The notes below the pieces were generated by a model, which searched no databases, was not told the DNA's origin, and worked only from the letters and a program-made list of their open reading frames with translations. A stretch of 64,000 bases of DNA from the NCBI GenBank assembly GCA_002964805.2, contig PUDQ02000110.1, forward strand, positions 62,001 through 126,000, written 5' to 3'. Source of the DNA: Trametes villosa. Lineage: Eukaryota > Basidiomycota > Agaricomycetes > Polyporales > Polyporaceae. Positions 48,521 through 58,399 of this stretch are shown piece after piece (position 1 is the stretch's first letter; every line of letters begins with the position of its first letter). Both the position numbers and the translations under genes were made by a program.

Positions 48521-51500
48521 GTTAGGCGCGGGCTTGAAGGCTCCCTTGGCCGTGCGATCCTTGGCTCTACGTTCCCGATAATCGTCCTCCTCCTGGAGGC
48601 TGAGTACTGGGAACGATTGCCCCTGGATCACTATGGCCCGATGCTCGAAATCGAGCTGAATGCCCTGGGCATTCATGAACGGGGTACCTATGACACAATC
48701 GTACCGGTCCAGGTTGACAATATCGAAATATATTGTCTCCGAGACCGGTCCGAGTTGTATAGGTGCCCATGCTCCGTAGTTGATCTTAGATCGGCTGCCG
48801 GAGCAGCCCAGTTGCAGAACTATCTGCTGCTCCAATTTGACTGCTTTGATCCGGGCGATGTGCGCGAACTCGGGGGAAACCGAGTCCGTGGTACTGCCCG
48901 AATCGAATAAGGTATACGCTAGTAGCCCATTGATATTCACCAATGCGCAAAGCGAGGATTGGAGAGCCAAACTCCGCTTAGGCTGCGCGTCGATCGGTGT
49001 ATTCTCTCGACGTCGTACACTCGTCGAATGCGCGAATGTCTTTGGGGGTGGCTTTATCCGAGCGGCCCTCATGTGGAGGACGATCTCGTCATCCTCCGAG
49101 TCGCTCGGTTCCGTCACCCTCATGGCGCGCATGGTGGCCGTGTAGGGCTCCTGGATCCTCATGGACCTCATAGCGGTGGCTCTCTCGACTTCCGATTCCT
49201 CCCCCTCCGACGGCGGGGTGGGGTCGTCGTCAGAGTCCCACTGGGAGCCTCCCCCAGTCCAGTCGTCGTCAGCAGACACTGCCCCCTCCTGCGGGGCCGC
49301 AGTAGGCGCGAGTTCCTCCGCGGGGTCAGGGATCTCCACCCGCTGCGCGTGGAAGCGCGCCCGTGGGGGGCGACCATTCGTGCCCGGCGGCACCTTGCCA
49401 AACTGCGGGCAGCTGGGGTCATTCTTGTAGTGGCCCGATTGTCCACAAGCGTAGCATGCCCCCGCTGCGGCTCCAGTTCCTGGTGTAGCCGGGCGAACCT
49501 GCGCGGGAGTCGGTGGACGCGCCACTTTCGGGGCGCGCTCCCTCGACGACCCTCGACGGTCCCGCGACATGGTCTTGGCGACCGGGACAGCGGGGGCCGG
49601 GAGGGCACTCGCCGGCTTCCGGTCGCGGTCGCGATTCTCTCGCTGCTTCAATCGTCCTAATGCCTGCTCGACTTGGCGAGCGTTGGTGAGGATGTCATCC
49701 TCACTACACTCCTCCGCATTCACATTGCGATCGAGTGTGAGCACGCGGTAGATCTCGACAGGCAAACCGTCCATGAGTCGCCTACGGACAGTATAGCTAT
49801 CCGGAGGTTCGACCATGCGGGATGCATGGAGCATGAGTTCCGCGTAGAACGATTCGATGCCGTCTTGTAGACGGTACCGGCACTTCTCGAACTCGAGGGT
49901 GGCTTTCGCCGCCGAGCTCGAGTGCACAAATCGCCTGTGCATGGCGCAAACGGTTTCCTCAAATGTGGGTTGGTACCCCAGCGATGGGTTATCAATACAT
50001 ACGGTAAACCAGTCCTCTGCCTTGCCCGTGAGTAGGGGGCGCATATAATGCACACGGCTTTTGTCCGTATCAGGGCCACATATATTATATGCTCTGAGCC
50101 ACGTAAGGTACCCGTCGAGCCACGTATAAAACGTGTCATGATCGTCGGTACCGTCGTACTTCCCTGGGGAGTCAATTTTTGGTTGCTTAACTCCCGGTGG
50201 GAGAGGGGGGTGGAGGACACCGGTTTTGAACTTAATGTTATCGCAAATCTGCGCTAGCATCACGTCTCGGTGCCCATCTCCGTCGGGGGCGTACCCGCGA
50301 GCAGCTTCGCCGCCTGGTCCCTTCCGTCCCACTAGTGATAGGGGGACGGTGGGCTCCACACTCGGCTTGGATGCGACAGGGTATGCCCCGAATGCGCGCG
50401 AAATGGGTCCCGGCTGGGGAACCCGAAACGCACGAGGCTTCGCGGTTTCGGGGGAATATCGCGGAGCGTCATCTTCGCGAGGGAGCGAATATGTCGACTC
50501 GCGGGCGGTCGGAGCGGTTCGGTGTACCGATTCGTTTCGTTCCCTCAGGGAAGACCGCAATCGTCCCATAGCCTCATCGACGTTCGGCTGCAAAGCGGAC
50601 GCGATACGGCTATTGCTACGAATTTCGTTCTCGGTACGTTGGTTGTACTCGTCAATGTGCTCCCGCTCTCTTCTATCGTTGGCGGCTACCGTTTCCGCGG
50701 TAGTCGTCCGTAGATATCCTCGAGCGGGAGGCATCAAGTGAGGCGGTACGTCACGAACACCATCGGCACCCGGTCCCGCCGGGGTACGCGAAACCACTGG
50801 AGGGTATCCCTCTGGTTCGAGTACCGGATGTGGTGAGGCCGGGAGTGGCCGAGGTAGGGCTCGAGGCGTGGAGGACGACCAGGGTGTGGATGAGTCCAAC
50901 AATGCATTGGTGGACTCCAACCCTCGGTCCACGTCCCTCAACATCCGAGCACTATCGTCTGCGATACGGTTTATTCGTGACCGTAGCGCATTCACCTCAG
51001 CGGCATACTCCTGAATCACGGACTGCCCCCGAAGGGCCATTCCGTCGATCTCTCGAGCGTTCGCATCGAGCTGAGATGCCCTGGTCGCCAATTGGCGTCG
51101 AAGTGCCATTTGCTGCTGTTGGATGACTCGCAACGAATCCTCCAGAGGGGGCTCCTGGAATGCAGAAGCTGGGTGTGTCTGTGATATCGGTGTCTGCCCC
51201 GGAGGCGGGGCACTACCTCCACGTTGTACAGCCGGGCCGTATAAGGACTCCGCATACGTGGTGGTGACCCCGTCCGGGATATGCATTGGAAGTTGTGCAT
51301 GACCTTCTCGAGGGTATCCCCGGAAGGGGTCGCTCGATATGCTGGAGGGCAGTACCCCTGCCCCTGTCCAATGCTGGGTTGATCCCATCACTGGCTGGGG
51401 ATGGGAAATGCCCGGGGGAACGGTTGCTGGAGCGGAGGCGCCGTGAGGAGCGCCATGGCGCACCATCAACGGATCGCCCGCCGGAGGTGATAAATCGGTA

Positions 51501-51931
51501 GCCAACTGGTACCGGCCCAGTTGCTCTTGTCGTTGCTCGGAGGCAGCGAATACCATGTTATCCCAGTGGACACCTCCCATCGGAGTAGGGCTCGGTGGAG
51601 TGGTCTCGGATCCAGCCCCCATCGCGTTGGTGGCTGGTCGACGAGGCCCCGTACCGGCTCTACGTTGGGTCGCGTCGCTGGACGACAAGTGTGCCCCTTC
51701 GGAGGTTTCACGGATAGTGCCGTCACCTTCCGAGGGGGCGGTGGTGAAACTTTGATGTCCGGTTTCACCGGCGTTCGCAGAAACTGCGCTCGCTGATGAA
51801 GACCCGGGTATTTGGGTGCGCCCTTGGGTGCTTCTGCCGGGAGGATCTCGGATCTCGCGAGAGACGGATCCAGGCAGGGAAGCCCCATCTTCTGCTTCCT
51901 GTGAAGTAGTATGACGCACCGTGGGATCCAT
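48518..51931 (-). CDS. Gag-protease polyprotein of the chromovirus (1137 residues)
   Basis: The first ORF after the 5' LTR. The N-terminal 550 residues are mostly disordered, with a coiled helix near 270-330 (LRVIQQQQMALRRQLATRAS). The retrotransposon Gag capsid region is at about 590-740 (FYTWLDGYLTWLRAYNIC, then GKAEDWFTVCIDNP, then FVHSSSAAKATLEFEKCRY). A zinc knuckle follows (CYACGQSGHYKNDPSC, a CX2CX4HX6C variant). An acidic Ser-rich linker leads to an aspartic protease with active site LFDSGSTTDSVS near residue 1030. The protease ends the ORF. The frame is intact. The leader between LTR and ATG is only 59 bp. Confidence 0.93.
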   Translation of the reverse strand: MDPTVRHTTSQEAEDGASLPGSVSREIRDPPGRSTQGRTQIPGSSSASAVSANAGETGHQSFTTAPSEGDGTIRETSEGAHLSSSDATQRRAGTGPRRPATNAMGAGSETTPPSPTPMGGVHWDNMVFAASEQRQEQLGRYQLATDLSPPAGDPLMVRHGAPHGASAPATVPPGISHPQPVMGSTQHWTGAGVLPSSISSDPFRGYPREGHAQLPMHIPDGVTTTYAESLYGPAVQRGGSAPPPGQTPISQTHPASAFQEPPLEDSLRVIQQQQMALRRQLATRASQLDANAREIDGMALRGQSVIQEYAAEVNALRSRINRIADDSARMLRDVDRGLESTNALLDSSTPWSSSTPRALPRPLPASPHPVLEPEGYPPVVSRTPAGPGADGVRDVPPHLMPPARGYLRTTTAETVAANDRREREHIDEYNQRTENEIRSNSRIASALQPNVDEAMGRLRSSLRERNESVHRTAPTARESTYSLPREDDAPRYSPETAKPRAFRVPQPGPISRAFGAYPVASKPSVEPTVPLSLVGRKGPGGEAARGYAPDGDGHRDVMLAQICDNIKFKTGVLHPPLPPGVKQPKIDSPGKYDGTDDHDTFYTWLDGYLTWLRAYNICGPDTDKSRVHYMRPLLTGKAEDWFTVCIDNPSLGYQPTFEETVCAMHRRFVHSSSAAKATLEFEKCRYRLQDGIESFYAELMLHASRMVEPPDSYTVRRRLMDGLPVEIYRVLTLDRNVNAEECSEDDILTNARQVEQALGRLKQRENRDRDRKPASALPAPAVPVAKTMSRDRRGSSRERAPKVARPPTPAQVRPATPGTGAAAGACYACGQSGHYKNDPSCPQFGKVPPGTNGRPPRARFHAQRVEIPDPAEELAPTAAPQEGAVSADDDWTGGGSQWDSDDDPTPPSEGEESEVERATAMRSMRIQEPYTATMRAMRVTEPSDSEDDEIVLHMRAARIKPPPKTFAHSTSVRRRENTPIDAQPKRSLALQSSLCALVNINGLLAYTLFDSGSTTDSVSPEFAHIARIKAVKLEQQIVLQLGCSGSRSKINYGAWAPIQLGPVSETIYFDIVNLDRYDCVIGTPFMNAQGIQLDFEHRAIVIQGQSFPVLSLQEEDDYRERRAKDRTAKGAFKPAPN

Positions 51932-51990
51932 GCTCGTGTATCACTGCTAGTCGTCTCCTGTTGATAGGACTAGAAGTGACTTCAAAAAAA

Positions 51991-52201
51991 TGTAAGTAAC
52001 GGTAGTGTCGCCTGTTCAGACCAGAGTGAAGTGCACAGAGTCCTGAGTTGGGCGATGATAGTAATGATACATGCATGGATCCACGCCGGCGCGTACTCAG
52101 CGCCGGCGGTACTGTATAGTTCCCGCAGCCACAGCCCACGGGCGTCTAGCGCCAGCCTCCCGCCCGCGGTATCCCACCGCGGGTAACCCTAACCCCTAAC
52201 A
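51991..52201 (-). repeat. 5' LTR of the chromovirus
   Basis: A 211 bp direct copy of 39,497-39,707 with one base difference, flanked by ACAAG. The element's leader (51,990 downward) begins with a T-run and GAAGTCACTTC and has no TGG-type sequence matching a tRNA 3' end. Confidence 0.95.
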
Positions 52202-52206
52202 ACAAG

Positions 52207-54131
52207 GCTGCCGCCGGCTGCAACTTGTGCACACCGTGCTGCAAGCTGAACCCGTTGGTGTCCTGCCGTAGTGCATACCACCGGAAGGTTCGGCGGCAGG
52301 CGACGTCAAGCACCGTTCCCGTCCCCACTCCCGGTTCCAACCCCGCTCTCCTCCCCTCTGCATCATCTACCCTTGTTCGTTCTCATGTAGACACGTCGTC
52401 CAATACATGCGACCCGGCGCTCGGGACCCCATCAGTCGAGGTATCAGGTATGACCACTTTGAGCCCTAGATTGGTATAGTATCGTGAATCCTTGTCTTTG
52501 AACTTTAGCGACGGTGTCTGCAACCGCGCCGTCTGCATCGCTCGCATCGTCTGCTGCGTCTTCGTCATCGCCTGCGTCCCCGATGTCCGTGCCCCCGTTG
52601 TCCGTGCCACTGCTGTCCATGCCCGTCACCATGCCGTCTTCGAGCCTGCCGATGCCCGCCGCTTTGTCCACCCTGTCGTCTGTGAATGCGCCATCACTCG
52701 ATCCTGGCTCCTCGACGTCCTATGCGCAGCCGTTGAGCTCCCTATGGACAACAAACCAGGCGCTCGGTGCCTACTTAGTGCGCCAGAGAGATGATCGTCG
52801 ATGTGAGGAGAAGTCTGTGCAGCGGCTAGGTGTGCTGCATGCTGAGGAGAGGCTGAAGCGAACAGTTCTGTTCCGTGTCTGGATAGAGGTATGTTGTGGT
52901 GCTCATTGACGCTACCCACACCGTCCTCATGTGAGTGCTTAGGCAGGTCAGGAAGCGATTCAATTGCGGATCCATCTCCCTGCACACCCGCTTTATGTCT
53001 TGTCATCTCTACCGACTCTCCTCGCAGTTCTTCCTCCTCAAACATCTCACTGCTCTATCCTCGACTGGACGACTAGTGTGTGGGTTACTGTCGACCTCGA
53101 GTCAGCTGGTACTGTGGAAAGCGGCAGGGCCGAGGTTTATCTGCGTCTTCCCGCCCTCTCGAATGATGACTGTGTTGGCCTCACCCTATCCCTTACCCTC
53201 GGCACATCCACTACCATCAAGCGTCCCCATTCACCATCCCCTTCCCATCAGTCGCCTCAACACCTTGCCAAGCACCTGAAGCCTTGCGTCCTACCCACCT
53301 TGGGGCCCATGTCGTCGGCTGCCCTGCCATCTTCCCGTACACCATCTGGTGGTCAGAAACAGTTCCCCTCTTTGTACACCTTCTCAGACGTCTGGGACTT
53401 CGTGAAGGCGGTCGACACCCTGCGTACCTCTGCTCAGCTTGACCTTATCCCGGCCCTGGAGTGCAATCTTCTTGGTATCAAGTGCAAGAAGGCTAATTTC
53501 AATGCTATCAAGCAGGCCCTTCGACGTGGGGATGAAGAACTCTGGGGTACGTATCAGGACACCACCACTACCTTCTCAGCATACAGCAAGGCAGCATCCA
53601 ACCTGAAGAATGACCAGTCAGTCCTGCCATGGTGCGCAACTGAACGACCGGCCACACGTCTTGGTGGTGAGTGATCAGAGCTGCTCGCATGCACTTACTG
53701 CTAAGGTCTTTCAAATAGCCGGATCAGGCAATCTAGACACGGCACCCGTCGATCCCTCCTCTGCTGCCACTAGCTCCCTTCCTCCCTCATCCCCATTTTG
53801 TGCAGATTCTGATATTCCATCTGGTATGCCCTCATCTCCTACTCAATTTTGAGAGTTTTTATCAAATATTGCATCTTCCAATTTTTCTAATGATCTTTCT
53901 TCCCTAATTCCTTCAGCTTCTAACCCTTCTAGTGTTGATGCATCATTTGACCCTGCTGCCTGGTTGAACATCTCTCCTGTACCTGCTTATGAGCCATTAC
54001 CTGCTATTCTTACACCCCTGCTTGATGACCCCATCCAAGCCATATCTACTGACATAACCTCTGAGCAGTTTAATATCCCTTCTGGTTCACTCCCATCTGA
54101 CCTCTTCCTTGATTTGGACCCATTTTACTAG
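52207..54131 (+). pseudogene. Cysteine-cluster gene, remainder; one in-frame UGA
   Basis: The frame of 39,443-39,496 continues here with CNLCTPCCKLNPLVSC, completing a Cys cluster typical of expanded mushroom families often found beside KDZ transposons. All later junctions are in frame: 52,447/52,509, then TGGATAGAG/GTATGT near 52,888 to an acceptor near 52,945, then about 53,667/53,719. A Ser-rich region, a Trp/Thr/Val domain (IHLPAHPLYVLSSLPTLLAV, then TTSVWVTVDLES) and an alpha-helical domain (FSDVWDFVKAVDTL, then LECNLLGIKCKKANFNAIK) follow. The UGA at 53,850 interrupts; after it the same frame runs 92 more codons to TAG at 54,129, ending DLFLDLDPFY, an acidic-aromatic tail like an activation domain. 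Function unknown. Confidence 0.7.
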
Positions 54132-55066
54132 ACCTCTTACACACTCTCCATCCACCGACTAGTTTATGTTTACACCCACGCTACCGGGGCATAATCAATT
54201 AAAAGCATCACTTTTTGCTGGCGCAAAACCCATTGCATTTGATGAGGCATAAATTAGCAAGACAAGCTATGTATACAGGTGGCAGCTTCTGGGTCCAAGG
54301 GATCTGCTGATGAATTCAAATTGTATTGCGGTCAAATATTTCCTGAGTTATTTGAGTTACAAATAGCCACCTTATATAGGCTGCTAGCAAGTAGTCTGCA
54401 GTGCTGTGCTGATACACCCGGTGCACGGTGATGCATTTAACTATCACCTTAGGGCAGCCAGAGACAGGCCGAGGGCCTTCGGAGGACGAGGCCTGGAGGG
54501 AAGCTAAGCGTGGAGCAAGGGAGACGCGAGGTTCAAGTCGGGGTGCCCTTGCGACGGACTCGCGATGTGCTGGCACATCTCGCGAGGCTCGAGGCATGAA
54601 CACGAAACGTGGAGGTACTCTAGTTATGCCGCAGTTGATCGGGGATTGTTGCAGGGAGAGATGCGGGACGCAGTTAGCAACGCAACGCAGGACGCTATTT
54701 GCAATTGCAGAGGACGCAGAGCGCAGCCCAGACCGCTCTCAGGGGCCGCTCTGTGCAGCATGAGGTCGACTGCGCCCGCCGATGCACGTACTCGGAATGC
54801 CCGCCTCGCTCTTGGCGGCAGCACCTGACAAGGGCCTCGCGAGTTGTGCCCGTCTCCTTGGCGATGACTTGTGCTCCGCCTACTCGGCCGACACGCCTTT
54901 GGGCGCGCAAAGCTGCGAAGCCTCCGCAAACAAGTCTGATATGTTGCCGCTGGCAGTGGTGGATCGTGCGCACTCACTGGAGGAGGCGCGCTGCGCTGCA
55001 TGTTAGCCTGCGAAGAGGAGGGCCTACGGCGGCCGGCTCTGGGGCCAGAGGTACACCGTGCGCATC
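54132..55066. other. Non-coding region between cysteine-cluster genes
   Basis: AT-rich to about 54,440, then GC-richer. No gene is supported. The 3' part contains one copy (about 54,965-55,066) of a degenerate unit whose other copy is at about 55,508-55,625. Open frames are short and overlapping with no domain pattern. Confidence 0.5.
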
Positions 55067-55227
55067 TGTTAGGAGGCGCCCGTGGGCTGTGGCTTGAAGG
55101 ACTGTATAGCACCGCTGGCACTGAGTACGCGCCGGCAGGAGGACATTCATGTATCTATCTTACCATCACCAACAAGACTCTGTGCAACTCACTCTGGGTC
55201 TGAGAGGTGACCCTATCGTTACTTACA
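55067..55227 (+). mobile_element. Solo LTR of the same chromovirus family (diverged), with GCATC duplication
   Basis: A 161 bp sequence begins TGTTAGGAGGCGCCCGTGGGCTG and ends CGTTACTTACA. It aligns along its length with the reverse complement of the 211 bp LTR (GCCCGTGGGCTGTGGCT, CTGAGTACGCGCCGGC, GACTCTGTGCA and TCACTCTGG in order) but lacks about 50 bp near its start. Its sense orientation is opposite to the full element. The 5 bp GCATC occurs immediately before (55,062-55,066) and after (55,228-55,232). Several substitutions show it is older. Confidence 0.85.
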
Positions 55228-55504
55228 GCATCAGCGCGCAAACTCCGCACGCGCAAACTGTCCCCTCCCCATTCACGGGCGCGCTAGGTGCAGCCATGCT
55301 GCACACACCCCAACTGGCCAATGACTCACTCCATATCCGCGTCAGCCAATGCGCTCCTGTGTGCATTTGTTCCCGAAGCCCGTCACAAGCTCTGTGCGCG
55401 CACGCTGCCATCGCGAACTCTGGGTGTGAGCGCCACCGCCTGTGTCGTGATTTCTGGGATCAGCATCACACTGGGTGTATCAATGCGCTCCTGCTGGTGT
55501 TGTA

Positions 55505-55625
55505 GTCCCGTGCACTCTTGCTGGAGGAGGCGCAGGGCGCTGCCCGCTAGTCCGCAGAGGGGAGAGGCATTAGCGGCAAATTCTGGAGCCAGCGTGGCAC
55601 CATGCGCATCACTGCAAGCTGCGAG
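55505..55625. repeat. Degenerate repeat unit (second copy at about 54,965-55,066)
   Basis: Both units share CTGGAGGAGGCGC, a GCGCTGC block, a GAAGAGGAG/GCAGAGGGGAG block, TCTGGRGCCAG and TGCGCATC in order. Related shorter pieces occur at 55,450-55,490 and 55,650-55,695 (TTCTGGGATYAGC then CACTGGGTG). This looks like an old tandem or segmental repeat that the solo LTR later entered. Confidence 0.6.
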
Positions 55626-55757
55626 ACTACGCTAAGAGGCTGCCCTATTTGTTGCAATTTCTGGGATTAGCGTGGCACTGGGTGCATCACTGCTTGCACT
55701 TGACACCCTTTCAAACACATCCTGACAAATCAAGGATGAAAACTGGAATTAAAATTA

Positions 55758-57938
55758 CTAGATCAATAGCTTCCTAGGAACATCAGAAGGATATGCTTTA
55801 GCTTTCTCTAGCTCTGCTATAATTATCTGGTTCCGAATCTTGATCATCTCATCCAAAAAGAAATTATACCGTGAGGCCCGCATCTCCCGCACTATGGCCT
55901 GGAATCCACCAAACCAAGCATTCGTCATCTCCGCAGCGGAGGAGTTGAAGTGCCACTTGTTGCCGACTAGAAGCTCAGGAAACAACGCTGCATTACAGTG
56001 TTGACCGCAAAATGCATCGCTGTCCTTGTGCTTAGTTTTGGCGTAGAAGGGGTCGACCGGCATAGCACAGCGGTCGAAGTGGTTGTCGCCGATGTTCAAG
56101 GTGTGCTTTTTGAATGAGCAGGCATTGTCGTAAAAGATGACCTCAGGGACAGATTTCTGTGTTGGGAACAAGGCATGCAGGAAATTCTATATTGATAGAT
56201 ATATTAATAACTAGCTCAGGCAATGAGGACAAAAACAAGCTGCACGCACCCTTGTCCCATCTATCCCCTCTGACCCATACATCGTGGCTCGACCCAGAAG
56301 GACACCACAAGTGGCGACAACAAGCTGCTCGTTGTGGGTGCGCCTGCGTCCGAAGCGTGCACGGGGCTTGATATTGCCTGCGTCTGGCTTTGTGGGGCAT
56401 TCACCTTCATCGTCAACTTCAATGAGCTCATCAGTAATGCCATCACCGTCGTCTTCAAGAGAAGAGGCTCGAAGTCGCTCCAAACGCCTGCGCAGCACAA
56501 ACAGGGCAGATCGGCTGGAGGGGTCTTCAAGAGCACGATGGGATGGTTCAGGGCAGGTTTGATGTTTGGCTGTCGCTAGGGCTTCACACCCCACAACAAC
56601 ACAAACATTGCTGAGCTCCTTGTGATCTTGACAGTAGCGGTCGCGCTGGGACTGTAGAGGCTTCTGACAGTCGTGGAAGTTGCAGCACGGACGACCAATA
56701 GAGATGCCGTCCATTACTACTGCGCGTATGAAGGCTTTGATATTTTGTAAGCTTAGCATAGAGATATAAAAGTTGTGTGCTCACCATGCTCTCCGTTTTG
56801 CTCTTTAGTAATACAACACTTATCGCATAAGTGGTTCCATGAGTCTCGACCTGGTCCGACAAGGCATGCGGTTCTCTCCAGAAGAGCGGGCTCAAGACGG
56901 GTGACTTGATCTCCTTGGTTTTGTAGAAGCAGAGTACGGTTTTGCTCCTTCATGTCACGAAGCAAGCCAAGGAGGAAGAATGCATCACCAACAACGATGG
57001 AGGACAGTGCCGGATCGTTAGACCAACCAGGTGGGAATTGTTTGATAGCCGCATCGTGTTCAAGGTTATAGATACGGGCATTGTTGGTGAACGACACCCT
57101 TGTGAATGTTTAGAGGATTAAATATTGATTTATAAAATACTACTAACCAGGCGCACGCAGCAGCATTGGCGAAGCGGGTGCATAGATCTGCCTCAGCGAA
57201 TACATGGGTAGTGACATGGATTGCCGATGGGAGGTCCCCATAATAGGAGCAGGATAGTGTACCGTCAACGAAATAATTCGGATAGTACCGCACACCACAT
57301 TCTATACAACGGGTACCTGTTGAGACAAGTCGGATATATATAAGAAGTCACGTATGGTCGCATCTTGCAGAGTGACATAAGGCAGAAACGGGTCCATGGT
57401 CCCTGGTATAGTAGACAACCCGGGTAGAGATCTTGGAACCGAGTACGCGTGGTTCTCCCCGCCTTTGCTCTTCGGTGTACACGCAATGCGGTGAGAGGCA
57501 GAATCGGGTAGGGGGGTGAAAGTTATATGCAGCTGTAATAACGGTGTCAATCAGGGAACATCTATGCTGAAGAGTAGGAATACACGCACCTATATTGTAA
57601 GCCGCACCGTGCTGCACAAACAACCCTACAAGGTCCCGAGATGGCGCACCCTGGGTAACCTCATCCAGCATGAACGCCCATGCGGCATCTCCCACAGTCT
57701 CTCAGAGGTCGGCAACATGGGCAGGGAGGATATCCAAGGCCGAAGCCAAGAACATAGCCACATCTGCCGGAAGCTGGAGAGGCTGTTGCTTTGAGTACGA
57801 GGAGCCGGTCCACAGGAGCTGATCGCGCAGATGGCTTATGATGCGAATGAAGGTGATGAGCGCCGGAAACGTCAAGGTGTCGCCAAGATAAGGATGTTCG
57901 AGGAGCGCAGACAGATCGTTACAAAGGAATGAAGCCAT
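55758..57938 (-). pseudogene. KDZ-transposon-associated CxC5/CxC6 cysteine-cluster protein gene, one in-frame UGA
   Basis: The spliced order is MASFLCNDLSALLEHPYLGD, ALDILPAHVADL, UGA at 57,702-57,704, ETVGDAAWAFMLDEV, then a Cys cluster (FCLSPHC, then VSALCHSARCDHTY). Next come YPNYFVDGTLSCSYYGDLPS, GWSNDPALSSIVVGDAFFLLGLL and WNHLCDKCCI. A second cluster follows (CCNFHDCQKPLQS, YCQDHKELSNVCVVVGCE), then VIFYDNACSFKKH, FCGQHCNAALFPELLVGN and AEMTNAWFGGFQAIVREM. These are the CxC5, CxC6 and C-terminal modules seen beside KDZ (Kyakuja-Dileera-Zisupton) transposases in Agaricomycetes. Apart from the UGA the coding structure and splice sites look usable, so it is a young pseudogene or has a recoded codon. 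No TET/JBP gene accompanies it here. Confidence 0.78.
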
Positions 57939-58186
57939 AGCACAGAGGGGAGTGTACGCGAGGAGCAGAGAAGGACAGGCGGATGAGGAGGCTCGGACGA
58001 CACCTTGCGAGGTGGATGCACGACAACGCAGACGCGCGGTGATGGGGCGGACATGCGGCGATGGTGCGGGTGGCGGCATACGGACCGGACGCGACTGAGG
58101 ACTCGGGAGAAGTCGCGGCGGCCAGGGGGCAGTGGTGAACAGAGCGGGGGATGTTGATAGGCCGCCGTTCTGCTCAAGAGTGCACC

Positions 58187-58193
58187 TATATAC
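58187..58193 (-). promoter_or_regulatory. TATA box of the KDZ-associated gene
   Basis: TATATAG on the minus strand, about 250 bp before the ATG at 57,938. Confidence 0.5.
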
Positions 58194-58221
58194 AACGATC
58201 CTCCTCCTCCATTTACTACGC

Positions 58222-58340
58222 CGTAGCCGTGGCCGCGAGTTTTTTGCAGGCTACGCAATTTCTTACGAGGGGAGAAATTATATTTTGGCGGCTGCGTGGC
58301 CGCGAGAAAGTTGGGCGCTTAGTCCACGGCCACGGCTACG
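58222..58340. repeat. GTGGCCG inverted-repeat cluster upstream of the KDZ-associated gene
   Basis: CGTAGCCGTGGCCG (58,222-58,235) is inverted as CCACGGCCACGGCTACG (58,324-58,340). GTGGCCGCGAG is also repeated directly within. It lies about 30-150 bp upstream of the TATA element, the same relative place as the GTGGCCG cluster at 38,926-39,046. Confidence 0.65.
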
Positions 58341-58399
58341 TGGGCGGCTCCCTGCAAAAACTAATTACGATTGATGAGGAACGAAGAAATCGTTTCTTA

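Larger units (their letters stand above)
39497..52201 (-). mobile_element. Full-length Ty3/gypsy chromovirus with an extra 3' ORF (12,705 bp)
   Basis: Direct 211 bp LTRs (39,497-39,707 and 51,991-52,201) bound the element. Each starts TG and ends CA on the coding strand. The 5 bp target duplication is ACAAG (39,492-39,496 and 52,202-52,206). The LTRs differ at one position by my reading (about 39,684 versus 52,178). Order on the minus strand: 5' LTR, gag-protease, UGA, reverse transcriptase and RNase H, integrase, chromodomain, third ORF, polypurine tract, 3' LTR. Pol is broken by a 2.16 kb inserted element, so this copy is probably defective for autonomous movement. The size without that insert is about 10.5 kb, large for a fungal gypsy because of the third ORF. 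Confidence 0.95.

Noticed and set aside
55758..57938. A TET/JBP dioxygenase accompanying the KDZ-associated gene
   Set aside because: I looked for the HxD...H dioxygenase pattern in neighbouring frames and found none between 52 and 62 kb. The only such pattern is the JmjC gene at 9.3-11.9 kb, which is unrelated.
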